DNA from: Rhodococcus zopfii NBRC 100606 = JCM 9919
GTDB lineage: Bacteria > Actinomycetota > Actinomycetes > Mycobacteriales > Mycobacteriaceae
Direction of reading: 5' to 3'
Assembly: GCF_001895025.1 (NCBI RefSeq)
Contig: NZ_BCXI01000016.1
Location: 117,623 to 181,622 of the forward strand
Length of the DNA: 64,000 bases
Shown here one piece after another: positions 10,107 through 18,039 of the stretch. The notes below the pieces were generated by a model, which worked only from the letters and a program-made list of their open reading frames with translations, was not told where the DNA came from and made no database searches. The position numbers and the translations under genes were made by a program. Numbering within the stretch: the first letter of the stretch is position 1; each line of letters opens with the position of its first letter.

Positions 10107-10978
10107 CGGTTCTCCTCCAGCAGGTTCCGGAGCACCGCGGTGACCTCGTCGGGTCGTTCGAGCGGTCCGCAGTGGCCCGAGTCGAGTTCGTGCAGCCCCA
10201 GCGGGTGCTGCAGTCGTGCGGCGATCGCCTGCGATCGCGCCGGTGGGGCGATCCGGTCGTGGCGGCCCGCGATCACCACGGCTGGAACCGGGACGTGGGC
10301 CGGGTCGATGTCGGCCCGCATGTTCACCAGCAGTGCTCCGTAGCCGCCGCGCCCGCGTGCCGAGGTCGCCGCGAGGATCGCGTCGACCTCGTGTCCGATC
10401 GACGGGTCCGCGGCCGCGCCGACCGCGACGTGGGCGAGCAGTTGGCGGCGCAGCGGCAGACGCCGCGGCAGCGGGACACGTGCTGCGGGCACGACCAACT
10501 GGGCCAGCCGGCGGCGCAGCGCGAGCGTGCGCTCGGGACCGCGGAGAAACCGCACGTGGTCGAGGATGTCGCCGGGGGTCGTGTTCACGAGCGCGACCGC
10601 CGACACACGGGTGGTCGTGTCTGCCCGGTACTTCTGCGCCCAGCTCATCACCGCGATGCCGCCCATCGAATGCCCGGCGACGACGGCCCGCTGCCCGTCC
10701 GGGGCGGTCGCGGCCAGCACCGCTTGCAGGTCGTCGGCGAGGTGGTCGAGTTCGTAACTGCCGGCCCGTGGGGCGGCGCTGCGGCCGTGTCCGCGATGGT
10801 CGTAGGCGACGACCCGGAAATCCTCGCTCAGGTCACGAATTTGGTTGCGCCAGAACAGAGTCGAGCAGAGGATTCCGTGGGCCAGCACGATCGTCGGGGC
10901 GTCGTCCGGCCCGTGGATCTCGGTGTGCAGGCGGGTGCCGTCGACGCTCCGCACGCCGACGATCCGTGCGCCGGTCAC
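10103..10978 (-). CDS. Alpha/beta hydrolase
   Basis: The 291-aa protein has the full alpha/beta hydrolase signature: oxyanion loop LAHGILCSTLFW, AYDHRGHGRS, nucleophile elbow VAGHSMGGIAVMS, acid residue in IAGRHDRIAP and catalytic His in LDSGHCGPLERPD. The frame stays open far upstream. The GTG at 10978 is chosen because it overlaps the stop of the oxygenase gene by 4 nt (GTGA), matching the other junctions of this operon. No signal peptide is seen, so it is likely cytoplasmic. Substrate unknown; an ester or lactone produced by the neighbouring oxygenase is a plausible guess. Confidence 0.88.
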   Translation of the reverse strand: MTGARIVGVRSVDGTRLHTEIHGPDDAPTIVLAHGILCSTLFWRNQIRDLSEDFRVVAYDHRGHGRSAAPRAGSYELDHLADDLQAVLAATAPDGQRAVVAGHSMGGIAVMSWAQKYRADTTTRVSAVALVNTTPGDILDHVRFLRGPERTLALRRRLAQLVVPAARVPLPRRLPLRRQLLAHVAVGAAADPSIGHEVDAILAATSARGRGGYGALLVNMRADIDPAHVPVPAVVIAGRHDRIAPPARSQAIAARLQHPLGLHELDSGHCGPLERPDEVTAVLRNLLEENR

Positions 10979-11865
10979 GGCTGCGACCGGGTGTTGCGTT
11001 CTGCGCGGCGCAGTGCCAGGCGTGCCTGCGGGATCATCCGTACCGATCGGGGCAGCCGCGGCAGGACGGTGCGTGATGTCGCGGCGAGCGCATCGAAGGC
11101 GAGTTGGTGGCTCCGGGTCCAGCGGACGCCGAGCATCGCGCGCAGCGCGGGCGGCAGCAGGCCGCCTGTGATCAGGGTGAGTGCCCGTCCGGCAACCGGT
11201 CGCGCGGTGTAGTTCCACAGGAACTCGTTGCGCAGCAACGGAACAGGAGGCGGTTGGGGTGATCCGACGACCGCGAGGACGCGGTCGGTGACGTCTGACC
11301 GTGTCAGCTTGGTCGCGGACATCTCGTCGAACCACGAACAGAACTCGGCCCAGTCGGCCGGCATGTCCTGTTCCCGGACGCCGTAGAGACGACCCACCTG
11401 CCGCATCTCCAGGTAGAACTGTTCGGCCTCGCCCGGCCGCCAGCCGCGACCGAGCAGTTTCTGCTGGGTGTACACGCCGTGCACGAGGCTCGCGTGGACC
11501 CAGTGGAACGCTTCGGGATTCAGTGAACTCCATCGCGATCCGTCGGGGTTCGTGCCCTTGATCGTGCGGTGCAGATCCCGGAGGCGGCGGGCCGTGGCGA
11601 GTGCCTCCTCCTGGCCGTAGACGACGCCCATGATCATGTCGAGCGTGCGTTCGGCGCGTCCGTACGGGTCGGATTCGAAGACCGAGAATTCGCGCACCCC
11701 GGTCGCGACGATCGGATGCGCGACGTCGATCAGCAGACGCCGCGACGCCCCCAGGACGAACGTCAGGTCGCCGAAGACGGACCACGCGACCGAGTCCGGA
11801 CCCAGCGGGGGCGGATCGATATGGGTGTTGTCCGGCTCGGGTTCTGTCCCCACCGCGTGCGTCAT
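10975..11865 (-). CDS. MpaB-like oxygenase (DUF2236)
   Basis: The 296-aa all-alpha protein belongs to the DUF2236 family, which includes fungal MpaB (oxidative prenyl-chain cleavage) and latex-clearing protein Lcp. Family marks are DVAHPIVATGVREFSVFESD near the N-terminus, the conserved His in LNPEAFHWVHASLVHG, and the later motif LRNEFLWNYTARP. Members bind heme or another metal through conserved histidines; that is family knowledge, not seen directly. It is the first gene of the four-gene operon. Its ATG directly abuts an inverted repeat shared with the divergent TetR gene, which is the likely regulator. Confidence 0.85.
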   Translation of the reverse strand: MTHAVGTEPEPDNTHIDPPPLGPDSVAWSVFGDLTFVLGASRRLLIDVAHPIVATGVREFSVFESDPYGRAERTLDMIMGVVYGQEEALATARRLRDLHRTIKGTNPDGSRWSSLNPEAFHWVHASLVHGVYTQQKLLGRGWRPGEAEQFYLEMRQVGRLYGVREQDMPADWAEFCSWFDEMSATKLTRSDVTDRVLAVVGSPQPPPVPLLRNEFLWNYTARPVAGRALTLITGGLLPPALRAMLGVRWTRSHQLAFDALAATSRTVLPRLPRSVRMIPQARLALRRAERNTRSQP

Positions 11866-11891
11866 GAGATTATTGGTAGCAGAATAGTCTC
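11866..11891. promoter_or_regulatory. Inverted-repeat operator between the MpaB operon and the tetR gene
   Basis: GAGATTATT (11866-11874) and AATAGTCTC (11883-11891) form an inverted repeat with one mismatch and an 8-nt spacer. It is an AT-rich island in a GC-rich region and fills most of the 44-nt gap between the divergent starts. Size and place fit a TetR-family operator controlling both sides. Confidence 0.6.
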
Positions 11892-11909
11892 AAATGCGAT
11901 AGTGGACCG

Positions 11910-12548
11910 ATGACCCGCCCCGGTGCACCGCTGACCAGTCTCTTCGGCCGTGCGATCGAGCAGGTGTCGTCGGCTCCGGAGGTGGACGACGGGGTGTTCG
12001 ACGCCGCGCTCGCGGTGCTGGCCGAGCGTGGCACCCGGGCGGCGACGATGGACGACGTGGCCGCGCGCTCGGGGATCAGTCGCGCGACCCTCTTCCGCCG
12101 GTTCGGTGGCAAGGACGCGCTGTTCGAGGCGGCGCTGGCGCGTGCGCTGCGAGGGTTCCTCACCGAGATCGGCACGACCTTTCTCACCGTCACCGATCCG
12201 GTCGAGCGCATCGAGGCGGCCTTCGTCGCGTGCCTGCGGTTCCGTCGGCGGTTCGTCGCGGGAAAGTCGGATCCGGCGCACGGTGCCGCGCTGGTGGCGA
12301 TGCTCTCGGCGGGCGACCCGTCGCCGCTCGAACTGGGCCGGAGGTTCGTCGCCGCGCGCATCGAGGCGGGGCAGTCGGAGGGTGTGCTGCCCCCGGCGGA
12401 CGCGGACATTCAGGCCGACGCGATCATCAGGCTGACGCTCAGCTACCTCGTGCTGCCGAGCCCCGTGTACGACCTGGACGACGTCGAGGTGGCTCGCGCG
12501 GTTGCCCGCCGGGCGATAGCGCCGCTGGTCACCGGCATTCCGAACTGA
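11910..12548 (+). CDS. TetR-family transcriptional regulator
   Basis: The 212-aa protein has a TetR N-terminal helix-turn-helix (about residues 25-75), with TMDDVAARSGISRATLFRRF as the recognition part, and an alpha-helical ligand-binding C-terminus. It is divergent from the MpaB-like oxygenase operon with only 44 nt between the starts. That gap holds a single inverted repeat, so autoregulation and control of the operon are likely. The ligand is unknown; a hydrophobic substrate of the oxygenase or hydrolase would fit. Confidence 0.9.
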   Translation: MTRPGAPLTSLFGRAIEQVSSAPEVDDGVFDAALAVLAERGTRAATMDDVAARSGISRATLFRRFGGKDALFEAALARALRGFLTEIGTTFLTVTDPVERIEAAFVACLRFRRRFVAGKSDPAHGAALVAMLSAGDPSPLELGRRFVAARIEAGQSEGVLPPADADIQADAIIRLTLSYLVLPSPVYDLDDVEVARAVARRAIAPLVTGIPN

Positions 12549-12680
12549 GTTTCGGGGCCGCTTGCGGGCCGTCGCGCTCTCCCGAGGGCCCCGGTACCGG
12601 GGGAAGTCGCTGTGTTGATGTCAACCGCTCGGGATGTCACTGGAGTGCGGTCCGGTAGGGGGCTGGAATAGTCGACATGC

Positions 12681-13178
12681 ATGGAATCCGTTGTGACACT
12701 GTCGGGTGGGGACGCGGGTGAGCTGCTGACGTTGCAGCGGGCTGCGTATGTGACTGAGGCGCAGGCCCACGACGACGTGAACCTTCCTCCGTTGACGCAG
12801 TCCCTCGACGAGTTGGTGAGTGAGCTGACGCGGCCCGACGTGCTCGCGTTCGGGTTGCGCGATGACGCCCGGCGTCTCGTCGCCGCCGTGCGCGTGTATC
12901 TCTCTCCGACGGAGCCTCACACCGCCGAGGTGGGAAGGCTGGTCGTGGCCCCGGACATGCAGGGCCGGGGCCGGGGCAGTCGACTGCTCGAACTGGTGGA
13001 AGAGCGACTACCTGAGCGGATCACTGGTCTGCAGTTGTTCACGGGTGAGCGCAGCCTCGGCAACCTGCGGCTCTACTCTCGGTTCGGGTATCAGGAAACG
13101 CACCGAACTCCGACTCCGGGCGGCTATGCGCTGGTCCATCTGGCGAAGCGAGTGCGTTGGCGCGCCTGCCGGTCGTGA
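12681..13178 (+). CDS. GNAT-family N-acetyltransferase
   Basis: The 165-aa protein has the GNAT acetyl-CoA signature: strand AEVGRLVVAPDMQGRGRGSRL, containing the Q/R-x-x-G-x-G loop, followed by LFTGERSLGNLRLYSRFGYQ. These are motifs A and B of the fold. The substrate is unknown. Its last residues run straight into the decayed IS110 fragment (stop codons adjacent at 13176-13181), so the natural C-terminus may have been replaced by a few foreign codons. Confidence 0.88.
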   Translation: MESVVTLSGGDAGELLTLQRAAYVTEAQAHDDVNLPPLTQSLDELVSELTRPDVLAFGLRDDARRLVAAVRVYLSPTEPHTAEVGRLVVAPDMQGRGRGSRLLELVEERLPERITGLQLFTGERSLGNLRLYSRFGYQETHRTPTPGGYALVHLAKRVRWRACRS

Positions 13179-13605
13179 TCATGCCGCTTCTGCGGTTGGT
13201 CGCCGGTAGAAGGTCTTGTTCTCGAGCATGGCGTGGAGGACGTCGCAGCGGCGTCGGGCGAGGAAGGTCAGGGCGGCGTTGTGTTTCTTGCCTTCGGCGC
13301 GTTTGCGGTCGTAGTAGGCGCGGCTGGTCGGGTCGTGCAGGGCGGCGAAGGCAGATAGGAACAGGGCGCGTTCGAGTTTCCGGTTGCCCGAGCGTGCCGG
13401 GTGCTCGCCGTGGATCGAGGGGCCGGAGCGGTGGGTGACCGGGGCGATAGCGGCGTGGGCGGTCAGGTGGCCTGCCGAGGCGACGCCCGAGCCGTCGCCG
13501 ATCTCGATGAGGATGCGTGCTGCGGTCCTGACGCCGATGCCTGGCGTCGAGGTCGGGACCCGGGAAAGGAGGGTGCTCATCGAGCATCCTCTCGACGTCG
13601 GTGGA
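13179..13605 (-). pseudogene. IS110-family transposase, C-terminal fragment with frameshift
   Basis: On the minus strand the reading TPGIGVRTAARILIEIGDGS through HRSGPSIHGEHPARSGN to YYDRKRAEGKKHNAAL is the Transposase_20 domain of IS110-family enzymes, including the conserved Ser in RSGPSIHG. Upstream of about 13573 the matching residues (DVERMLDEHP) lie in a different frame, so there is an indel. The N-terminal half of the same transposase type lies at 18040-18642 in the same orientation. The enzyme cannot be made from this copy. Confidence 0.85.
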
Positions 13606-13633
13606 AGTGCTTCTGTGTTGCTGCAGAACCTCT

Positions 13634-13744
13634 TTCGATCAGGGTCTGCAGGCCTGTGCGGATCAGTTCGGCGAACACGCTGGCGCTGTCGGCGCCGGTG
13701 AGTGCGTCGAGTTGGGCGAGCAGTGCAGAATGGCCGTGGGTCAT
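13634..13744 (-). pseudogene. IS256-family transposase, N-terminal remnant
   Basis: The reading from an ATG at 13744, with LLAQLDALTGADSASVFAEL followed by IRTGLQTLIE, is the typical N-terminus of IS256-family (mutator-type) transposases. The match stops after about 37 residues, where the sequence passes into the IS110 fragment. This is a scar only. Confidence 0.65.
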
Positions 13745-13984
13745 CGCGTGGATGCTTTCTGTGAGTCACTTTGGTCGGTAGCTCATTGATCACTACGCGA
13801 TGGCCCACTCTCTTCGGGGAGCGACACGCCGCGGACCTGGCCCGATGCCCTCAGCCGATTCCCACCACTCCCCGGGACTTACCCCGACTATGTAAGAGCG
13901 CTCCGGACCAGCAAGGTCGGGTGCGTGCGTTGCCGGCACCGGGATGGCACCGGTTGTGTCCTCTCGAGTCGACGGTGTGCATAA

Positions 13985-14100
13985 TGACGCGAACGTTGCT
14001 GACACCCAACGCAGGGGAAGTCCGGTCGAAATCCGGCGCTGACCCGCAACGGTAGACCGCCGATCTCGGTGGTGAGCCCGAATACCTGCCTGGGGGTCCG
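13985..14100 (+). promoter_or_regulatory. Cobalamin (AdoCbl/B12) riboswitch
   Basis: The core GCAGGGGAAGTCCGGT (from 14011), CGCTGACCCGCAACGGTA and the B12 box GTGAGCCCGAATACCTGCC (about 14072-14090) are the conserved pieces of the cobalamin aptamer in the right order. A CATAAT -10-like box (13980-13985) lies at its 5' end. Downstream, GACTCCG (14102-14108) can pair with CGGAGTC (14132-14138), a candidate expression platform ahead of the btuF start at 14225. The stretch from 13745 to the riboswitch holds no gene I can support. High B12 should shut the operon off. Confidence 0.88.
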
Positions 14101-14224
14101 CGACTCCGATACATCGCCGTGGTCTGCGAGACGGAGTCCAGCAGGGCAGTTCGGGCACCCGATTTCGGTGTCTGCTGTCGTGGTGGGCTCAGCTCCGGGT
14201 CACCTGAGCAGAGCGCGAGGTCCT

Positions 14225-15238
14225 ATGCTCGTCCCCACCCGTTCGACCCGTCGCCGCATCAGCGTGCTCACCTCCGTCGCAACCGCAGTACTGCTGGTGG
14301 CCGGGTGTTCCCGCGGTACCACCCCAGCGGAGGTCGAGGCCGCCGAATCGTTCACCGAGCCGGTGACCATCACCAACTGCGATCGCACCGCCACCTTCGA
14401 CGCTCCACCGCAGCGCATCGTCTCGATGAACGACCACGTCACCGAGACGCTGATTCAGATGGGGGTGGGCGAGCGCATCGTCGGCATGGGCTACGGCGAA
14501 AAACCAGATCCCCTGCCCGAGACCGCGGAGCAGTTCCGCGCCATCCCGTCGCTCGCGAAGGAATATCCGACCTCCGAGCAGGTTCTCGATCTCGAGCCCG
14601 ATCTGGTCGTCGGGGGCATGCGCAGCGCGTTCGACGACAAGAACGGTTTCGGCCGTGACAGCCTCGAAGCCGCCGGTATCGCCACCTTCCTGTTCTCCGA
14701 GTACTGCGGGCAGGGTTTCCCCGACATCGGTCTGCTCGAGAACGACTTCGCCCAGCTCGGCGCCATTCTCGGCGTCGAGGAGTCGGCAACCGAGCTCACC
14801 GAGCGGATCGTCTCGGGCCTCGATTCGGTCGGTGCCCGCCTCGGCGCCGCCGGTGTGCAGCCGATCCGAACGTTCTTCTACGACTCGGGAGAAGCCGAAC
14901 CCCTCTCCGTCGGCGGGGTCGGCATCGGCAACCTCATCGGGGAATACGCGGGCGTGGACAACATCACCGCCGAAGGCCCCAAACCTTACTTCGCAACCAG
15001 CTGGGAAGTGGTCGGCGAACGCCAACCCGAAGCGATCGTCGTCCTCGACTACGGGTCCACCAGTGCCGCCGACAAGATCGCTTTCCTCAAGAACCACTCT
15101 GTCATGGTGACGACCCCGGCGGTGCGCAACGATCGTTTCGTCGTCGTCCCGCTGGACGACTTCTTCGAAAGCTCCCGCATGGTCACCTCCGCCGACACCA
15201 TCGCCCGAGCACTGCATCCGGAAGCATTCGTCGAGTGA
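14225..15238 (+). CDS. btuF: Cobalamin ABC transporter, substrate-binding lipoprotein
   Basis: The 338-aa protein has a lipoprotein signal ending VLLVAGC (lipidated Cys28) and the class III periplasmic-binding fold with a long helical backbone, as in BtuF/FhuD/FecB. Visible motifs are PQRIVSMNDHVTETLIQMGV, VLDLEPDLVVGG and the C-terminal VVPLDDFFESS. Sequence alone does not separate B12 from siderophore receptors. The cobalamin riboswitch in the leader makes B12 the likely ligand. The ATG at 14225 is chosen because it starts the signal peptide; the upstream in-frame ATG at 14069 lies inside the riboswitch. Its stop overlaps btuC by 4 nt. Confidence 0.85.
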   Translation: MLVPTRSTRRRISVLTSVATAVLLVAGCSRGTTPAEVEAAESFTEPVTITNCDRTATFDAPPQRIVSMNDHVTETLIQMGVGERIVGMGYGEKPDPLPETAEQFRAIPSLAKEYPTSEQVLDLEPDLVVGGMRSAFDDKNGFGRDSLEAAGIATFLFSEYCGQGFPDIGLLENDFAQLGAILGVEESATELTERIVSGLDSVGARLGAAGVQPIRTFFYDSGEAEPLSVGGVGIGNLIGEYAGVDNITAEGPKPYFATSWEVVGERQPEAIVVLDYGSTSAADKIAFLKNHSVMVTTPAVRNDRFVVVPLDDFFESSRMVTSADTIARALHPEAFVE

Positions 15239-16350
15239 GCACGATCGCCGAGAAACCCTCTCCCGCATCGCCACTCATAGACAGTGCCACGAGAGGAGGC
15301 GATCGCCGCCGACCCTTGGGGGTGATACTGACGATGCTCACGGCAGCTCTCGTTCTCGCGGTTGCCGCGGCGGTGTCGCTGGGCACGATCACCATCCCCC
15401 TCGGTGACGTGTGGGCCATCGTGGCCTACCGGATCTCTCCCTTTCCACTCGACGCGTTGTGGGGTGATCGGTGGTGGACCGCGACCCGCGAGGCGATCGT
15501 GTTCGAATCCCGACTGCCCCGCGCCTTGACTGCCGCGGTCGTGGGCGCCGCACTCGCCGTTGCCGGTGCCGTCGCGCAGGCAGTGACCCGCAATCCTCTC
15601 GCCGACCCGTATCTTCTCGGGGTGTCCTCGGGCGCCGGGTTCGGTGTCGCCACCGTGACGGTCCTCGGGTTCGGCGCCGGCGTCCTCGGGATCTTCACCT
15701 TGCCGTTCGCCGCGTTCCTCGGCGCCCTGCTCCCTCTCGCCGCGACGATCGTGGTGAGCCTGCGCGCACAGTCTGTGACCGCGATCGTCCTCGTCGGGGT
15801 CGCGTTGTCGATGGTGTTCTCGTCGTTGGTGACCTTCGTGCTGCTGGTCCTCGGTGACGTGCATCAACTCGGCACCGTGATGCAATGGCTCGCCGGTGGT
15901 TTCGGTGACGCGAACTGGACGTCGCTGATCGCGCCCGCCCTGGTCCTGTTTGTGGTCGGAACCGCGGTCGTGCTGTGCAGCCGGCAACTGAACCTGCTGC
16001 TCACCGGGGACGACGGGGCCACCGCACTCGGGATGAACGTTCCACGGTTCCGGATCCTGATCCTGCTGGCCGTCTCGCTGCTGGCGGCCGTAGCTGTTGC
16101 AGTGTCGGGCACGATCGGATTCGTCGGCCTGCTCGTGCCGCATCTGGCCGCCTATCTCGTCGGCCGCAATGCCGCACGTCTGGTCCCGACCGCCGCTCTT
16201 CTGGGGGCGGTCGCTCTCGTACTCGCCGATATTCTGGCCCGGTCGTTGAGCGACACCACCGAACTGCCGATCGGGGTGATCACCGGGCTTGTGGGAGGAC
16301 CGATCTTCATTGCCATGTTGTGGCGGCGCTACCGGCAGGGCAGTCGATGA
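15235..16350 (+). CDS. btuC: Cobalamin ABC transporter permease
   Basis: The 371-aa polytopic protein of the FecCD/BtuC family has about ten membrane segments after a short charged N-terminus. Family marks are SRLPRALTAAVVGAALAVAG, RNPLADPYLLGVSSGAGFG and GTIGFVGLLVPHLAAYLVG, the last including the coupling region that contacts the ATPase. The GTG start at 15235 overlaps the btuF stop by 4 nt, and the end overlaps the ATPase start by 4 nt. The three genes should be translated as one coupled unit under riboswitch control. Confidence 0.9.
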   Translation: MSTIAEKPSPASPLIDSATRGGDRRRPLGVILTMLTAALVLAVAAAVSLGTITIPLGDVWAIVAYRISPFPLDALWGDRWWTATREAIVFESRLPRALTAAVVGAALAVAGAVAQAVTRNPLADPYLLGVSSGAGFGVATVTVLGFGAGVLGIFTLPFAAFLGALLPLAATIVVSLRAQSVTAIVLVGVALSMVFSSLVTFVLLVLGDVHQLGTVMQWLAGGFGDANWTSLIAPALVLFVVGTAVVLCSRQLNLLLTGDDGATALGMNVPRFRILILLAVSLLAAVAVAVSGTIGFVGLLVPHLAAYLVGRNAARLVPTAALLGAVALVLADILARSLSDTTELPIGVITGLVGGPIFIAMLWRRYRQGSR

Positions 16351-17126
16351 CCCGGCTGCACGCCTGCGGGGTGCAGGCCCGACTCGGGGACCGCACCGTC
16401 CTTCGCGGGGCTGATCTCGAGGTCGCCCCTGGCGAAGTGCTCGCCCTGGTCGGCCCGAACGGCAGTGGCAAAACCACGCTGCTGCGAACCTGTTACCGCG
16501 CGCTGGCGGTGACCGGCGGCGCGATCCTGCTCGACGGCGAGAACATCCACACGCTGCGCCGCCGTCAGGTTGCCCGCACGATCGGAGTGAGCACACAGGA
16601 GCCCGCCGCCTTCGGCGGTGCGACTGTCCGGGAATCGGTTCGGCTGGGCCGGTCCGCCCGGCGTGGCTTGCTCGAACCCTTCCGCAAGGAGGACGACGAC
16701 GCGGTAACCCGGGTACTCGACCAGGTCTCCCTCACCTCGCATGCCGACCGCGACGTCACCGCACTGTCCGGCGGTGAACGCCAGCGCGTCTCGATTGCCC
16801 GTGCGCTCGCGCAGGAACCGCAGATTCTGCTGCTCGACGAACCGACCAATCATCTCGACCTGCGTCACCAACTCGGCGTGCTCGAACTTCTGCGCACCCT
16901 CGCCGCTCGCGGTCTCGCTGTGCTCGTCACCTTGCACGACCTGCGTCTCGCGGCCGAGTACTGTGACCGGATCGCCGTCCTCGACGCCGGACAGGTAGTC
17001 GACGTCGGTACACCCGAGCACGTTCTGACGCCCGAACTGCTCGCCACCGTCTTCGGTGTGCGCGGACGTATACGGACCGTCGAAGACCGGCGGGTCCTCG
17101 ATCTGCACGGACTCGTCGATGACTGA
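16347..17126 (+). CDS. btuD: Cobalamin ABC transporter ATP-binding protein
   Basis: The 259-aa ABC ATPase has Walker A GPNGSGKTT (36-44), a Q-loop in VSTQEPAAFGG, signature LSGGERQR (140-147), Walker B ILLLDEP (160-166) and the switch His in VTLHDLRLAAEYCD. It matches the FepC/BtuD class that powers metal-chelate uptake. The ATG at 16347 overlaps the permease stop by 4 nt. The last 8 nt overlap the start of the FhuF-like gene, which places that gene in the same operon. Confidence 0.92.
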   Translation: MTRLHACGVQARLGDRTVLRGADLEVAPGEVLALVGPNGSGKTTLLRTCYRALAVTGGAILLDGENIHTLRRRQVARTIGVSTQEPAAFGGATVRESVRLGRSARRGLLEPFRKEDDDAVTRVLDQVSLTSHADRDVTALSGGERQRVSIARALAQEPQILLLDEPTNHLDLRHQLGVLELLRTLAARGLAVLVTLHDLRLAAEYCDRIAVLDAGQVVDVGTPEHVLTPELLATVFGVRGRIRTVEDRRVLDLHGLVDD

Positions 17127-17910
17127 CATCATCGACGACCCCGACGCGCAGGCACTGGGTGACGCGTACCGTCGGGTCGGAGCTGTTCTCGGCGACTTCG
17201 CCCATACCATCGATCTGATCGGTGAGACGTTCTCCGGGGAGCGTATGACCGATCACGACTGGCTCGCCGAACGTATCGTCGACACCGGTGCCCGTTGGGG
17301 GTGTGACGACCCGCGGGTGAACGGCACGCTGTGGTGGTATTCGGCGAGTTCGACTTTGGTGGCCGCGCCTGTGGCCCTGCTGTTCACCGAGGGCCTCGTC
17401 CCGGATCCGCAGCTACCGCACGTCGAGTGCACCCTGCGAGACAACGGGTATCTCGGTGCCGTTCGGGCCCGGCGGATCCTGCCCGACACTGCTGCCTGTG
17501 CCGAGGCTCTGAGCGCCTCGTACGGGTTGGTGATCGACGCTCTCGCCGCGGTTTCCGGCGCGGCGCCTCGGGCTTTGTGGGCGATCGCCACCGACTCCGT
17601 CGCCAACCGCGCGCTTGCCGTGGGCCATACCGTGGGCAGAGTCGACGAAGCATGCACGCTCGCCACCGCACTCTCGGCGCCGCCGATGCTCACGCCGCGA
17701 TTCGTCGACATCGACGGCGCTTTCGGCACAAGGAGATTCGTCAGACGCGGATCGTGCTGCCTGATCTACCTCACCGGCAGTGACAAATGCACGAGCTGCC
17801 CCCGACGCAACCCGGCTGATCGCCACCTGCGGCTTCTTCGGCACATCGAGGATGCGGGACTCTCCGGTTCGTCCAATGCGGCGTGGAGAAGGCGATCCCC
17901 GTGGCGATAG
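17119..17910 (+). CDS. FhuF-like (2Fe-2S) iron-sulfur protein in the B12 operon
   Basis: The 263-aa protein ends with GSCCLIYLTGSDKCTSCPRR, the CC-x(about 10)-C-x2-C cluster typical of the FhuF C-terminal domain. Residues 60-200 resemble the ferric-siderophore reductase FhuF. FhuF proteins bind a [2Fe-2S] cluster and reduce iron in imported siderophores. Here the gene overlaps btuD by 8 nt and follows a cobalamin riboswitch, so a role in reducing or processing imported corrinoid is a reasonable inference but untested. The C-terminal dozen residues after RHIEDAG (Arg-rich) may be a read-through into foreign sequence. Confidence 0.75.
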   Translation: MTDIIDDPDAQALGDAYRRVGAVLGDFAHTIDLIGETFSGERMTDHDWLAERIVDTGARWGCDDPRVNGTLWWYSASSTLVAAPVALLFTEGLVPDPQLPHVECTLRDNGYLGAVRARRILPDTAACAEALSASYGLVIDALAAVSGAAPRALWAIATDSVANRALAVGHTVGRVDEACTLATALSAPPMLTPRFVDIDGAFGTRRFVRRGSCCLIYLTGSDKCTSCPRRNPADRHLRLLRHIEDAGLSGSSNAAWRRRSPWR

Positions 17911-18039
17911 AAACGCCGCCCGCCAAGTTGCCCAGGAAATTACTGTGGCACAACACCTCCCAGGTCGTCCCCGCGGCATGCCCCCCCGCGAGACACGACG
18001 CGACCTGCACCGATTGTGGCGGGAAGGCCACGTCCGCGA

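Noticed and set aside
13793..14158. A 121-codon minus-strand ORF across the riboswitch region
   Set aside because: It covers the conserved cobalamin aptamer on the other strand and has no protein similarity that I can see.
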